Assembly: GCA_028335825.1 (NCBI GenBank)
Contig: JAIOKI010000010.1
Span: forward strand, 1-64,000
Source of the DNA: Nosema muscidifuracis
Taxonomy: Eukaryota > Microsporidia > Nosematidae
DNA length: 64,000 nucleotides
Reading direction: 5' to 3'
The notes below the pieces were generated by a model. That model saw nothing but the letters and a program-made list of their open reading frames with translations. It did no database searches and had not been told where the DNA came from. This document shows positions 1 to 12,338 of the stretch, piece by piece. Made by a program: the position numbers and the translations under genes. Position 1 is the stretch's first letter. Every line of letters begins with the position of its first letter.

Positions 1-389
1 TATTCAAATAAGAATATAGAGAAGAGTTTTAATTTTTAATTATTTCCTCTACTTAAGAAATTCACTATTAAATATGTAAGTGACAAAATTTAACATTCTT
101 TATAATTATTTCTAGTATATGCATAATATTGAATATTCTATAAATTTAAGAGATGTTATACTTCACCTGATATTATCCTATGTGTCTCTACTCTATACCA
201 TTATTAGATGATATTAAAATTATTATTAATAACCATCTCATGATAAAGTAGATAGATGATTCAATAAAATATTAGATTTGTTAATCGAACCTTTGATTAG
301 ATTAGAAGTAATTTTTTAGTATAATCCTATTTATTTTGTTTCATACTATATTGTAGATTCAAAATCATTAATATCTTTATCTTAATATT
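1..389. other. AT-rich stretch without a gene
   Basis: No open frame with a credible start, no RNA gene and no recognisable repeat was seen. Stops occur in all frames. Confidence 0.5.
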
Positions 390-2960
390 AACCATGTTGA
401 AATATAATGGTGTCTTTATATTAAGAAAATATTGTTATTGTTCATATCTTTATTTTTTATTTGTTTAATTGGATTATATCATATATATTAAATGCCCTTC
501 AGTTCACAACTTCTGATTTCTTATTTTCAATAGGGTTTCATCTTTTTACATTGGTTTTTATGAAATTTATATTTTAAGACAAATAATAGAATTCTTTACA
601 TTGAAGATAATATAATCTTATTTTAGAATTCATCTAAATGAAAATATTACAGATGATTAAATAAATTATGTTTTGAAAGAATTTCAAATTTAAAATTATT
701 ATTATAATAATAATTAGATTGATCATAAATTAATTTGTAATTCTTTTTTAATAATAGAAATAAACTAAAAAATATAACTTAGATTAATAAATAAAAGCAT
801 TAACACAAATATACAGAAACTTATAAAATATTGATTTTTATGTTTTATACAAATGAATCTAAAAAGTTGATAAGAAATAAAAGACTTTGTAAATTTACAA
901 AAATATCAATATGAAATGAAAGAATTTTTGTTTATTAAAATAAATAGTTCAAACAATTTTACTGATTTATGTAACATGAAAGTATTATTTACACTAATAA
1001 TATTTAAATTATTTTTTATTTAAATGATAAATTAATCATCTTCTATGTTCATAAAACAAGCTACTAGTTACAAAAATATTATTTTATACTTTCTTCCACT
1101 CATATGAAATTCCATCTTTAATTGAGCTATTTTCTGATTTTTGACATCATATTCTGTGTTTATGTTTTCTAATTTATCTACATCTATACATATTGTAAAT
1201 TTTTTATTATATCATCCTAATTTATATAAAGAATATTATTTTGTATTTTAATGTATTTATCAATAAAAATTATTTAGTTGAAATTATTCTCATATATTTG
1301 ATCTAGATTTATAAAAGATAATTAAAGTTTTAATTTATTATTATTGTATTTGAAAATTAATTTTATAATATTATATATTAGAAAAGCATATCATTTAAAT
1401 AAATGAAAATTGAATTAATTTATTCTATTTATATTAATAAAATTACACTTATTAAAAAAGTATTATTTCAATGTTTTTTTCAGTTATAAATTTATTGATT
1501 TCAGAATTTGAATATTGAAAGAAATTAATATATTTTTATTAAGTGATTAATTAAAAGAATTACATAAATTTGTATATTTTATATCCATAATGTATTTGAT
1601 AACTCTACATTTTTTGATTATATTTAGTACTAGAAATTTTACTGATGAGATGTATGTGACAAAAGAGATCCTTCCGAGTAAAGATTATATACCCATTGAT
1701 TTAGTATCTCTAGATGAATCTGATTTTATTACTGATAAGATGGATAATTATGAAAATAATTCAGTTATACGCTATGAAATATTAGAAAGTTACAATGTTA
1801 TTGATGATTATCTTTCTTTAAATGCATATATTGACAATCTTGATTTAAAACCAGATAACAATTCTGTTACTTTACCAAATCAATCTTATGAGAACAAAAC
1901 AGTTAATCTTTCAAATTTTAATAACACAAACATTATTCCAATAGATGAGTTGATTTTGTCCAATAGGACTATTTGTTTGTTTCATAATGATATGGAACAA
2001 ACCAAATTAGAGTTAAAATATTTATTGAATTTAATAAACAGTAAGAATAATTCTTATGTAGTTTATAAAGATATATTATTCAATTCAATGAAGAACTATA
2101 AGTTTTTACCAAAAATCTTTCATATTGATAGATTTAATAATACTGATGATATTTATGATAGTATTGATTTAATATTTAAATATATGAACTTTTTGAAAGA
2201 ATTTGATTTTAGTAAATTTAATCTATCACATTTCTGCAACTTTGATGGTAAAAATGAATTATACCGAATCATTATTAAATTTACAACCATGGATAAATTC
2301 AACTTATCTATTTTTTCATTTAGTAAATATAACGTCTCATTTTTAGATAAAATAACAAAAGATGTTTATCAAGAAATGAATGATAAGAAAATATCTAAAG
2401 AAAAATTAATTTCATGTATAATAGAAAGTATAAATAATATTGAAGACTCTTTAGACAAAATTATACTTTACAAATGTTTTTTCGATATTCTTATAAAGAA
2501 TAATATTTATTGTTTAATTAGACTTTTACTTCATATAATAATGTATTATAGAGAGGGTAAAGTTTATTTAATAAATACTAATGATTATTTTTTATTCGAT
2601 AGATTATCATATTTAATTATATGTTGTAATCCTCAGTTGAATATAAATCTAAAATGTATTTTAAAATATAAAAATAATAAAATTTTAAAATTGCTTTCAG
2701 ATTACTATCTAACAAAATCAAAAGATTTATTAATAGAAAATATCGAAATCTATGGAATAATTTTAAATTTGATAGATGAAAATCAAACAAATGATTATCG
2801 TAACCTATATGATATAGTAATTAATATTAATTTCTACAACAATATAGCAATTAAATTTATGTCAAACATGATAATGCAAGGTGTAATAAAGATATTAGAA
2901 GTTAATAAAATACTTTAATTAATGATTTTGTAGTTCTATAGTTATTATCATATTACTTTA
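390..2960 (+). repeat. Segmental duplication, copy 1 (pairs with 30215..32740)
   Basis: About 1.2 kb of non-coding DNA upstream of the family A gene, and the gene itself, match the segment at 30215..32740 in the same orientation. Examples in the upstream part are the shared 'cagttc.caact' and 'gtttcatctt' blocks near 500-545 and 30342-30380, and 'caattttactgatttatgtaa' near 955 and 30755. The two copies differ by many substitutions and small indels, so the event is not recent. Boundaries are approximate and judged by eye. Confidence 0.7.
1590..2918 (+). CDS. Family A secreted protein, intact copy (function unknown)
   Basis: This is a 442-residue protein that I do not recognise. Residues 1-14 form a short hydrophobic leader (MYLITLHFLIIFST), consistent with a signal peptide, and no other membrane segment is evident. 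An acidic N-terminal block (residues 20-75, with ILPSKDYIPIDL and DESDF) is followed by an Asn/Lys-rich, probably helical body with several N-x-S/T sequons. The C-terminus ends in a conserved MQGVIKILE..KIL block. The start is the ATG directly after 'atatccata', a context shared with the paralogue at 31366 ('ggatccata'). A broken paralogue lies at 31366..32686 and eroded ones lie near 38.0 and 52 kb. A helical segment around residues 270-310 (LYKCFFDIL..LIRLLL) resembles the LYKDIL..LIMYEIL segment of family B, so the two families may be distantly related (inference). A secreted or host-exposed role is likely but unproven. Confidence 0.85.
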   Translation: MYLITLHFLIIFSTRNFTDEMYVTKEILPSKDYIPIDLVSLDESDFITDKMDNYENNSVIRYEILESYNVIDDYLSLNAYIDNLDLKPDNNSVTLPNQSYENKTVNLSNFNNTNIIPIDELILSNRTICLFHNDMEQTKLELKYLLNLINSKNNSYVVYKDILFNSMKNYKFLPKIFHIDRFNNTDDIYDSIDLIFKYMNFLKEFDFSKFNLSHFCNFDGKNELYRIIIKFTTMDKFNLSIFSFSKYNVSFLDKITKDVYQEMNDKKISKEKLISCIIESINNIEDSLDKIILYKCFFDILIKNNIYCLIRLLLHIIMYYREGKVYLINTNDYFLFDRLSYLIICCNPQLNINLKCILKYKNNKILKLLSDYYLTKSKDLLIENIEIYGIILNLIDENQTNDYRNLYDIVININFYNNIAIKFMSNMIMQGVIKILEVNKIL

Positions 2961-5749
2961 ATATCAATCAATTATTGATTATTTTTAATTTTTCAAATAA
3001 CACAAAATAGATTTAATTCATTATTATCAACTATCTATTATTATATATGGTTGAAATATTTAGAAATAAATTCATTATGGTACTGCTTTGAATTCATCCA
3101 GTGGCGAAGATTGATCCAAGTACATTTCAAATTATAGGGTATTTTAAGCATAGAAGAATCCCATGATAATTAATGTCAATGTTCTATATCTCATCTTCTT
3201 GTTTCAAATAAATGCTTGTGATTTTAAAGTATTAGAATAATTCCGTTATTTTTATCTTTCTCTTGTTGTTATATACTTTTCTCATAGTTAAGAGTCTAAT
3301 TTAATAAACAAAATTAAAGATACAAATAAATCTGTAATATCATAATTTAATACAGCTAATAAATCTTATTACTCTGATGAAATATTAAGTTCTAACAATT
3401 GAATATATTCATAATATAATTATTTAATTCTATTTCTTTTACTTATTGTAAATAATAATAAACTTTTAATATTAACATATATAGAATTAATAATTTATAA
3501 ATATCTGTAAGCTACTAAATTTTAAACTAGATATATAATTAACTTCTTTGAAATTAAGAAAAAACAGAAATCTAATCATCTTTGACACAATAACATACCT
3601 TTCTTCTTTGCTTGTATTGAGAAATGTTTACTCAAAGAATAACGAATCAAAATAAAACACAAACACAGCTATTAGTCTTCAATAATAATAACAGATCAAT
3701 AGCTCACTATAATATAATCTTCTTTAATTATCTCATTGATTATATGTTACAGTTTTTGTTTATGTAAATGAAAGTAAAAATGCATTTCTATATTGTATAA
3801 ATCTAGTTATTTTATGTAATTCAGTGTTTCTTTTATAGATGATTCTTATTTTTTTTAGACTTTTATTCTAATGAAATAGATATTATAAATAGTAAAAATT
3901 TTTATTTTATAGCCTTGTATCATTAATATTTTGTCTTTTAAATATACTTTGTTATTTGAATCTATCAAATTATTATATTGATTATCATCACTTCTGATGC
4001 ATGTTAATATTTCTTTCTAGGTTACATAAACAAATATCTTAGTATGAAAAAAACAATTTTCTATTAGATAGTCTAATCAAAATTTTCTTTTAATGTAGAT
4101 ATATTTTTTAATTATTTATATATTATAATTCATTAGTAATAAATAATATTTAGTAAATGTTTAAGAGTATACGTGAAAAAATAACTTTTTATTTCCAGAG
4201 ATTTAATATTAACCATCTTAAAATTTTATTTAGAATATATCTATAAGTGTTGAACTGATCAAAACTGTGGTCGAGTAGAAAATTAAGTTCTTATGTAAAT
4301 TAACTCTTCAACATTTTTTTAGTATAATTTATATTTATACATGTCAACAAAATACTTATGTAAAATTTATATAAAACTTATAGATTTGCTATATTTCTCA
4401 ATCAATATATTGATCCACCATATTAACTACTTATCTAATAATTTTTGTAAAATGTATGGTATTTGTGCTTTAAACTGACAAAGTATAAATTTATTCTTTA
4501 ATGAGTATCTTATCAATTCTATTGCAAAGATTTCATATATAAATAATTATAAAAAGGTTTGCTTTAACCAGAGCATAGCATCATCATAATTTTTTACAAA
4601 ATAGAAGGCAATTAATCTTTAAGGTCTTATTTTATAGATTCTTTGGAATATTCAAAATGATATTCACATTTTTATAAGCTGCGAAATATATTAATTCCAT
4701 TATTTAAATTTAAAAATCAATGATATTACATAACTTAATACAATTATATGTTAAATATATTTTTCCGTTTTCTAAAACTCTAAAGCAAATATAGTCTAAA
4801 AAAAGATAAATGATATCTAAAGGGGTTAAAAAATATTATTTACATCAAAATAAAATAAATTTTAGTTTATCATACAATTATGTGTATTGTCTCTAAACGA
4901 ATATTAAATTCAATTTCTATAAATTTTATTTTAAGTAGTCTAAATTAAATTTTAATTATATCTATCCCATTTTTCTTAATATGATTAAATATATGTTGTT
5001 AGACAAAAATACATTTAATTTTACATGTGTTTGTAAATTAAAAATATTAACTTAATAAATTCTATACTTAAATTAAACCTCCACTTTTTAATTAAATTTA
5101 ATATTCTAATCTATTAAAGTACTTAAAATATTATATATATTTTGAGATTAAATTTCAATAATTGAATTATAGTTAAATACTTATTTCATATTTTAATTCT
5201 AGTTTCGATTATTTAAAAATGTCGAAATATAAATACAATATAATAGTTAATCACACTACATCAATGTATAAAAATAAGTTAAGAATTATATTGTATATGT
5301 TCACTTGAGATAGGTTAATAACAAACTTTGAACGATGATATAGAAAAAAATTAAAGATATATGATTAGACTGAGAAATTATACAGATAAAAGTCATCAAG
5401 ATGATTTAATAGAGATCAACACTTATAAGCATCAGAAGAGCAAGTTATAAGGATTTTAGTACTAATAAAAAGAAATTTAGGATAAATGAAGCTTTAAATC
5501 TAAGAGGGTTGATAAAGTGATTCTATATCTAAATGAATACAATTTATCTGCTGAAAAATAATTAAAATTGTTAATTCATTTTGTAAAAAAACAAAATAAT
5601 TAATGTCTAAAAGTGATCATAATTTATTATTCAAGTTCAATTATAATAATTAATATATTTATTAAATTTTAAACTAATTTTTATAACATTTGTTGTAATG
5701 CACCAGCAGTGATATAAAATTACATATCTTATAAAAAATGAACTATTAT
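2961..5749. other. AT-rich desert
   Basis: No credible gene was found. A short, less AT-rich patch near 3090-3130 was checked for a tRNA and did not fit the cloverleaf. Stops are dense in all six frames. Confidence 0.5.
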
Positions 5750-7400
5750 GAATTAAAATATTCTGTATATGAAAACCGATGATTTCGCAAAACACTTGAC
5801 GAATATAGCTCTATATTATGTAATTCTATTGGATAAACTGATAGAAAAAAACAAGTATTTGTATAGATGATTTTTTTTATAGGTACCAATATAATGATCT
5901 CTTGAAAATACTTCAATATAACTTATAAAATAAAGTGGTTGGTATATACAAACTACAGATTTCAATGATTTCTTAAATTTCAAATATAGAGAAATACTTG
6001 CTAATTCATCATTTATTTCATCAAATGAAATCTATAGTAGTGTTTTTAGAACCTTTTGTGACATTATTAGTTTGGTTCTGTCATAATGACAAGATGTATC
6101 ATTGATATTGTAAATTTCTCTATTTTATGGTAATGTCTGATTGTATGCTATTTACTAGCATTTAAGATTCAACTAATTTTTATATTACTTAATTAATTTC
6201 AACAGATGGCTGAAGCTTATTCTTAAATAGAGGATTAGATTGAGAAAAGAAGATTGTTGATTGTAATATATAATATCAAAGAAGATTTTTATTGATGAGA
6301 CTTTTAAGTGGTTATATGAAGCATATGTCATACATAGATATTTCAATAAATAAAGTTTTCCTATGGTATATTGTTTTTCGAATAAAAATGAATAAATTTA
6401 TGTTAATGTCTTCAATATAATTAATCCTTTTTGGTTAATCACCTAGTAGATTTTCTCAATTTCTCAAATTACAGGTCTCTTCTTTTCATTGTAGATAAAC
6501 TACATGAAGATTTGTTTAGAACTTGTTTCATAATATAACCAACAGTGAAATTTTTTCAGACTTGGTATTGATGATCACTTCTTCAGCTCTAGTTATAATT
6601 GATGAAGATTGGAAGTACATAAGGATTTTATATATTTTTATGATGAAAACTTATTTAATTATGTAAAAAAAAAATTGTAGATCATTGTTTTGATAGATAA
6701 ATATAATACTTTTAAACTGGAAATAATAATGCTGACTAATGATATTCTTAAAATTGAATAATCTAATTAATTTCACTTTCTTAGAGGTTCTATATACTCA
6801 GAGATATTCAAATATTGAATAAAGTAGAAATCAATAGAATGATTACAGGATTAAAGTCAAAATAGAAAGAAATTATAAGTTGATTATGAAAGCGAAATTA
6901 TGAGATTACAATGGATCTTTTATTACATGTCTAATTAAGTCAAAAAGAACTTCTGTGTGGTTTGAAAGGACCAATTATATTTTATGTTAAATATTTTTTA
7001 TGGTATTATTTTTTGGATAATTTTGAGGGTTTTGTGAAATAACGAACAAATAGAAAATAAAATTACCCCTATGTTTACTGATATTTTATATACATAATAC
7101 AAAGCTCTAATATCAAACATCTTAATTTATATTATAAAGAAAAACAACTGATGACTGATCAATAAAGATATAATTCAACTTATGTTTGATAACATTTATA
7201 ATATATTTATAATGAAGTCTAAATTTGATGAAACATTTATAGATGATGAATTTATGCTGAGATAATATCTATTTTATAATAATGAAGTTAAGTCAATCAT
7301 TCTTAAAATTATGAAATTAATAAGTTCATGATATAAAGATTATGATAAATTTTCAAATACATTTTTTAGATAATATAGCTGAAGAGGTCTAGTAAATTAT
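5750..7400 (+). mobile_element. Eroded Ty3/gypsy-type retroelement fossil
   Basis: The segment at about 5930-6230 belongs to a dispersed repeat also found at 13700-13970 and 44750-45000 (plus strand) and 19560-19930 (minus strand). Comparison of the copies suggests the protease-to-RT linker of a Ty3/gypsy pol gene: an ILADS-like block, then an FDIT-L-LPDGR-like block. The copy here is heavily eroded with many breaks and no recognisable terminal repeats. The family call rests on short blocks and is tentative. The extent is approximate, and the element appears old. Confidence 0.4.
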
Positions 7401-8690
7401 AGAAATGCTTCTCCTTAATTAACAACTTCTTCTTTTATGATCCCTGTATTTTTTAATTCTTTGTTATATAATACTAATTAAAGTATTCCGTATCCTAAAC
7501 TTTTGCAAGACATTCCTTCTCACTTATGATAGTGGAGTTTTTTCTTCATTTCAGATTTGAGATAAAATGCTTCTAATATAAACAGATCGTTATAATATGT
7601 CTAGTTAAATTCTATTTGTTTACATAAATATCTTTAAAGATTTCTTCATGTTTGATGTTCTAATTATAATCGATCTTTCATTTTATTATATGATATAACT
7701 GCTTGGAAATGACTACACGTTTAGTAATAAATTTCATTTAATAATTAATCATTTATGTAGTTTTCTTATTTGTTGTAACTTAGAATTTCTTGTATTAATG
7801 ACTTATCTTTCTTGATTATAGAACATATCCTGATCTTAATATTGTTTTTTTTAGTTTAGTGTTAGATTGTTCTTTTCTACAATTTTAATTAATTTTTTGA
7901 ATTTATGTCATGTTCATCATGATTTTCTATATATAATAATATCATCTATATAGACAATACAAGATTTACAAATTTTTATCCCCTTAAAATATTATCCATA
8001 TAATGCTGAAAAATGGTTAATCCTTTTCATTCATATTATAAATGTTTATATCTAAATGATGTTCTAAAAAGATCTTTTTCTAAAAGTATATTATTAAAAA
8101 ATCATCTTTCAAGTCTATATTAGCAAATTATTTGTTACTTCTAATTTAAGAATTAAATGTTCTATATCTATCTATATCTACTATTTTGTTATGATCCTAT
8201 CAAGTTTAATATTAATATCACCCTTATATTAGGATTAATAAAGCTCTTATATTTTTATCCATGTTTATTTTGATTCTATACTATAATATTTCGATAACAG
8301 AAACTTTAATACTTCTTCCATATCATCTTTATATTTTTAAAAAATATTGTAATTCTTCTCTACATTTTTATCATTAGACTAGATGAATATTTTATGTTCT
8401 TATTTATGGTTCCCTAAGGTATAATATAAAACTTTAGAAAATATTCTTTCTTTTTATAAAACATGTCTTAAATTTCTTTTCAAGGTATTTTCACTCTTTT
8501 ATAAATTGAAGATAATATGAACATATACATCATGTTAGTATCAAATACTACTTTATTTTTTAGTTTTGTAGATATATCAAATATTCTACATTTAATATTT
8601 TATTATACTACCTTTACTTTTATATCGATATTTCTTCTTGATTTCTAATACTTATTTTATAAACATTCTTCTTTACTATATATCGATTAT
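7400..8690 (-). mobile_element. Eroded Ty3/gypsy-type fossil with reverse transcriptase trace
   Basis: On the minus strand around 7900-8060 there are traces of the Ty3/gypsy reverse transcriptase core: an FQ.YMDNIL-like block followed at the expected distance by the region equivalent to the YIDDI catalytic box and an EH..I-like tail. Flanking sequence on both sides looks like decayed coding sequence. The element is broken many times, has no visible LTRs and is old. It lies in opposite orientation to the neighbouring fossil at 5750-7400, so the two are separate insertions or parts of a nested set. Confidence 0.5.
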
Positions 8691-9009
8691 TTGTTAAATC
8701 TTGAATTAATTACATCATCAATTTTATCTTTATTAATCATTTTGTTGTTATTCATTTCAAGTATATTATTTAGTGTCAGTATATATGTTTACTATGAAAT
8801 ATTCTTTTCTAACTCCACAAATAATAATTTTATTGAAACATACCCTGGTATCATATTAATTTGTTATATAAAATTATTTAATTTATCAATAGTAGATCAG
8901 TATATCCAATAGAATATTTTTAGACTAATTTAAGTCTAATTATGTATGAACTGATCCAATTATAATTCTTAAAATATTCCCTTAAATAGAATTCTACTTT
9001 AAGACTATA

Positions 9010-9031
9010 ATTATGCATTTCATTGCATAAT
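9010..9031. promoter_or_regulatory. Inverted repeat upstream of the homeobox gene
   Basis: ATTATGCA and TGCATAAT form a perfect 8-bp inverted repeat around a 6-bp spacer, ending 43 bp before the homeobox start codon. Further TAATTA-like cores lie at about 8935-8965. ATTA/TAAT and ATGCA(T) cores are typical homeodomain targets, so autoregulation is possible. This is an inference from position and sequence only. Confidence 0.4.
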
Positions 9032-9074
9032 CATCTCCTTTCTAATTATAAAAAGAAAAACTTTCTTTATTTCT

Positions 9075-9341
9075 ATGAGCAAGAAAACTCTAAATTTCAT
9101 TGACCAAGAAAATGAAATTTTAGAATCATATTCCTTCTCTAATAGAAAACCCAGATTTAGATATAAATATACTAAAATGAAGGAGGAATATTTGGAAGAG
9201 TTTTTTCGAAATAATCCCTATCCTAATAAAATGGATAAGATAGGGATCAACATACGAACAAGGATACCTATTTGTAACTTAAAAATATGGTTTCAAAATA
9301 GGAGATCCAAAGAAAAACATAAAAAGAAAAATATGTCTTAA
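9075..9341 (+). CDS. Homeobox (homeodomain) protein
   Basis: This 88-residue protein is almost entirely a homeodomain (about residues 25-84). The recognition helix carries LKIWFQNRRSKEKHKKK, with W72, F73, Q74, N75 and R77 matching homeodomain positions 48, 49, 50, 51 and 53. Upstream helix 1 is EYLEEFFRNNPYP, typical of fungal and microsporidian homeodomains of the ordinary 60-residue type. Gln at position 50 predicts a TAAT-containing target site. A basic tail (KEKHKKK) may act as a nuclear localisation signal. There is no room for another domain, and small single-domain homeobox proteins of this kind are known from microsporidia. It should act as a sequence-specific DNA-binding regulator in the nucleus. 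The ATG is the first in frame, and the gene is isolated, lying between a retroelement fossil and a decayed gene. An inverted repeat with homeodomain-like cores lies just upstream. Confidence 0.88.
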   Translation: MSKKTLNFIDQENEILESYSFSNRKPRFRYKYTKMKEEYLEEFFRNNPYPNKMDKIGINIRTRIPICNLKIWFQNRRSKEKHKKKNMS

Positions 9342-9913
9342 ATCCATAATCTTAAAATAAATAAATATTCATGTAAATATTTTTAGGTTTTTTCAATATT
9401 AAAAAATTGAATTTATCATAAATATTATTTTGAATATTAGTTGAATTACAAAATGTTGTAATTAAAGATACTAGATTCTTGTAAATAAAGAATATCTAAA
9501 CTTATTAATTAAGTGTTAGTTTTTATATCTTTAGGAAATCAATTCTTTTGAGTTTTTAGTTGTATAAAAATGACATCATATTTCTAATACAATCTTAAAT
9601 AATTTTAGTTTGAAATTATATTTATAATGTAACACAATAAAATCTTTTGTATTTTACATAGATTTTCTAAATTCAGTAATATTTCTATGTTCTTTAAATT
9701 ATACCAAAATATTAATAATTATCAAATTTTCTTTACTATATTTATAATCATCAAAATTTAATAATTTTATTTTTTTTCTCTTTAATATCCTTTTTTATTA
9801 CTTGAATATATATTTCTCTACTTTTTTCATTCTTGTTCCATATTATATAGCTTTCTTTGGAAATGATCATATATTCATCAAATTGTATTTCTCAATAAAA
9901 TTTATTCTTATCA
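9342..9913. other. AT-rich intergenic stretch
   Basis: This is downstream of the homeobox gene. It contains only poly-T/AT tracts, and no gene or repeat was recognised. Confidence 0.5.
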
Positions 9914-10400
9914 TCATTTAATGAAAGAATCTTCACTCAAATCAAACCAGTAATTTTCTAAATCTGTATCTAAGAAAGGAATCATTACTTCAAAATTATT
10001 ATTAGATATTACTGCTTAACATAATTGGGGTTTAATGATATACAATTTCTCTCCAGATGAATAATCTCAATCAAAAATAAATTTTCTACATTCATTCCCT
10101 TTTAATCACAATTTCTGTTTTTTAATAATCTTTCATTATTAAGTCTAACAATATATGAGTCACAAGGTCATATTTCAATTATTTTCTCCAAATCCAATAA
10201 TCTACCCTTGAAGTATTTATTACATCCACTCAGATTCTTCTGCTTAGTTAGCTCTTTAAACTCTTTTAACTAATTTCGTCTATTTCCTCCTCCTTACACG
10301 TATTTTTGATAATAAAAAATTTCAAATTCCTAGAAGCTCTTTCAAAAATCTCTCTTTTCCAGCTTTCCTTTTCAACTCTATATAACTCTGATGTATACAT
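9914..10400 (-). pseudogene. Decayed gene of unknown family
   Basis: The minus strand retains stretches of protein-like sequence, for example ELYRVEKESWKREIFERASR near the start and an acidic end with FLDTDLENYWFDLSEDSFIK. They are broken at several places. I do not recognise the family, and it could be a former host gene or part of an old mobile element. The base composition is less extreme than in the surrounding desert, which supports a coding past. It lies just downstream of the family B gene, on the same strand. Confidence 0.4.
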
Positions 10401-10711
10401 AATAATCTCTAGTTCTATAAAAGTATCCTAAACTCTTAACCATAGTAATCACTTGACAATTTGGTTTTTAGTATCGCCCCTATATTAATGCTTAAATTTA
10501 ATTTGAGCTATATAATAGAATATAAGATTGTTTCAAGAAAAAATTATTATTATAAAAGAAAAGCATCAAAATTTCAATCCAATAATTCATATTTCACACC
10601 ATTAAATTTCTGCTTGTAGAGCATGAAAAAGATAAAACAGGATATTATTTTATGACAGCAATAATTGAATATTGTATTTTTAATTAATTAATAAATAAAT
10701 AGTTAAATTTT

Positions 10712-12331
10712 TTAATAATATATTCGTTTATAATCATCCAAAAAATTATGAATATTATCATAACTTGGTTTATTCTGATTATAACTAATTAAATTGCATA
10801 ATTCTGATTTAATATTTTCAAGTATTAACGTATAAAAATCGTATCGATATTTAGAGTTTTTTCCATTTGATAAAATCCTACAATAGAATTGATTTATGCA
10901 AAAAATAATTTGATCGAAAGTATTCTTTGATAAATTTTCTACACTTTCAAAGAATTTAAACAGCATCAATGTATTTTTAGAAAACTTATCTCTATTTTTT
11001 CTCTTCTCGTACATCTCACACATTTCAAAATACATTAATAGATCAAAAAAGACACTTGAAATATTATCATGTTTATAACTAATTTCATCCATGATAAACT
11101 GAGAAAGTTTTTCGTAATATTTAGAGGTATCATTTTCTTTGATTAATTTAGGATTAACGTAATCAAGATTTAGTTTATTATTACATTTTTCAACTAAATC
11201 TAATTTTAATAGAATTTCATACATTATCAGATTTCTAGCTTTTCCTTTATTAGATAGAATACTTGTTAAAATGTCCTTGTATAAATTACTATCTTTTATA
11301 AGATAAAAAAATCTTGAAATAGTTTCAATTGTATCTACACTGTATTTTTGACAAGTATTGAAAAAAATATTCATTTCTTCAAGAACATCTTTATCGATAC
11401 ACTTATTTTTAAAATAAGAACGCCAATTCATAAATATTTCAATATTAAATAATCTTACTTGATGATTTTGATCTTCTTTTTTACTAGAGTTATCTAAAGA
11501 TTTAAAATGGTTCAAAGTAATATTTTTAACAAATACGCCATTTTCATTAGATCCAGTTATTTTTCTGCAGTTATCAAATTCTCTTGCTCTTAACTCAACT
11601 ATATCATAATATCTATCAATATAAAGACGGGAAATATTTATTAATGATAATAAACTTAATATTTCGTTTAAATCCTGTTCATTATAATTAGAATTCTTTT
11701 TAGAATAATACTCAACATATTTTTTAAAATTAAATTCATTCATATCAATATTGTATATAAACATATTATCACTATCTTGAGTTAAACTAAAATTTAATTC
11801 AAGATTATCGTATTTCCGTATTTCGTAAAGTCTATAAGAACTTTTTCTGTAGTTAATAAAATAATCTAAAGATGAATTATTTATCAAAATTTTATCATAA
11901 TCTAAGATTGACTTAGAATCTTCATTATCATTAATATAATGAGAATAATTTGAAAGATTTTTCATTATATTATAAATCATTTTTGTATACTTAATATTAT
12001 ATTCATTATCATCAATATATAAATACTTCTTTTTATCTTTAAATTCGCATATGATTTCAACCAACTTTCTTTTAAAGTTTTCATTTAGTTCCTTATCTAA
12101 TTTAATTGTTTTTTCATTTGCTGAATCTCGTGATTCATCATATTTTTTAAAATAAATTACATCTTCATAGATCTCTAAAGAATGTATTGGAAGATTAAAA
12201 TCTTTGCCTATAAATAAAAAATCTCCTGAATCAGTTTTCTTCGAAATTATTTTAGATAAATCTTCTCGTATTTCTTCTTTCATTTTAGATGTAGCAATTG
12301 ATATTAAATGTAGTAAAGCAAAAAATTTCAT
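10712..12331 (-). CDS. Family B large secreted protein (function unknown)
   Basis: This is a 539-residue protein. Residues 1-15 (MKFFALLHLISIATS) form a signal peptide, and no membrane segment follows, so secretion is likely. The mature part is Lys/Asn/Asp-rich and predicted largely helical. An N-terminal block (about residues 20-60, EDLSKIIS.KTDSGDF) and a block around residues 345-385 (FFYLIKDSNLYKDIL..IL..KGKARNLIMYEIL) are shared with the paralogue at 41414..43072; weaker similarity extends to 27498..29123. The start codon is set by TACCCCATC directly before ATG, identical in the close paralogue and typical of microsporidian C-rich initiator motifs. It resembles the large secreted subtelomeric families of microsporidia in architecture only, and no named family is assigned. 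Confidence 0.88.
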   Translation of the reverse strand: MKFFALLHLISIATSKMKEEIREDLSKIISKKTDSGDFLFIGKDFNLPIHSLEIYEDVIYFKKYDESRDSANEKTIKLDKELNENFKRKLVEIICEFKDKKKYLYIDDNEYNIKYTKMIYNIMKNLSNYSHYINDNEDSKSILDYDKILINNSSLDYFINYRKSSYRLYEIRKYDNLELNFSLTQDSDNMFIYNIDMNEFNFKKYVEYYSKKNSNYNEQDLNEILSLLSLINISRLYIDRYYDIVELRAREFDNCRKITGSNENGVFVKNITLNHFKSLDNSSKKEDQNHQVRLFNIEIFMNWRSYFKNKCIDKDVLEEMNIFFNTCQKYSVDTIETISRFFYLIKDSNLYKDILTSILSNKGKARNLIMYEILLKLDLVEKCNNKLNLDYVNPKLIKENDTSKYYEKLSQFIMDEISYKHDNISSVFFDLLMYFEMCEMYEKRKNRDKFSKNTLMLFKFFESVENLSKNTFDQIIFCINQFYCRILSNGKNSKYRYDFYTLILENIKSELCNLISYNQNKPSYDNIHNFLDDYKRIYY

Positions 12332-12334
12332 GAT

Positions 12335-12338
12335 GGGG
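12335..12338 (-). promoter_or_regulatory. CCCC initiator motif before the family B gene
   Basis: CCCC lies four bases upstream of the ATG on the minus strand, in an otherwise pure A/T context. It is conserved in the paralogue at 43076. CCC-like motifs just before the start codon are an established signal of microsporidian transcription. Confidence 0.65.

Noticed and set aside
3090-3130. Possible tRNA in a less AT-rich patch
   Set aside because: There is no T-loop consensus and no acceptor stem pairing.
8691-8912. Hydrophobic 73-codon frame upstream of the homeobox gene
   Set aside because: It has no ATG anywhere in the usable part of the frame (it would start at TTG), and a Leu/Ile/Tyr-only composition expected from AT-rich DNA.
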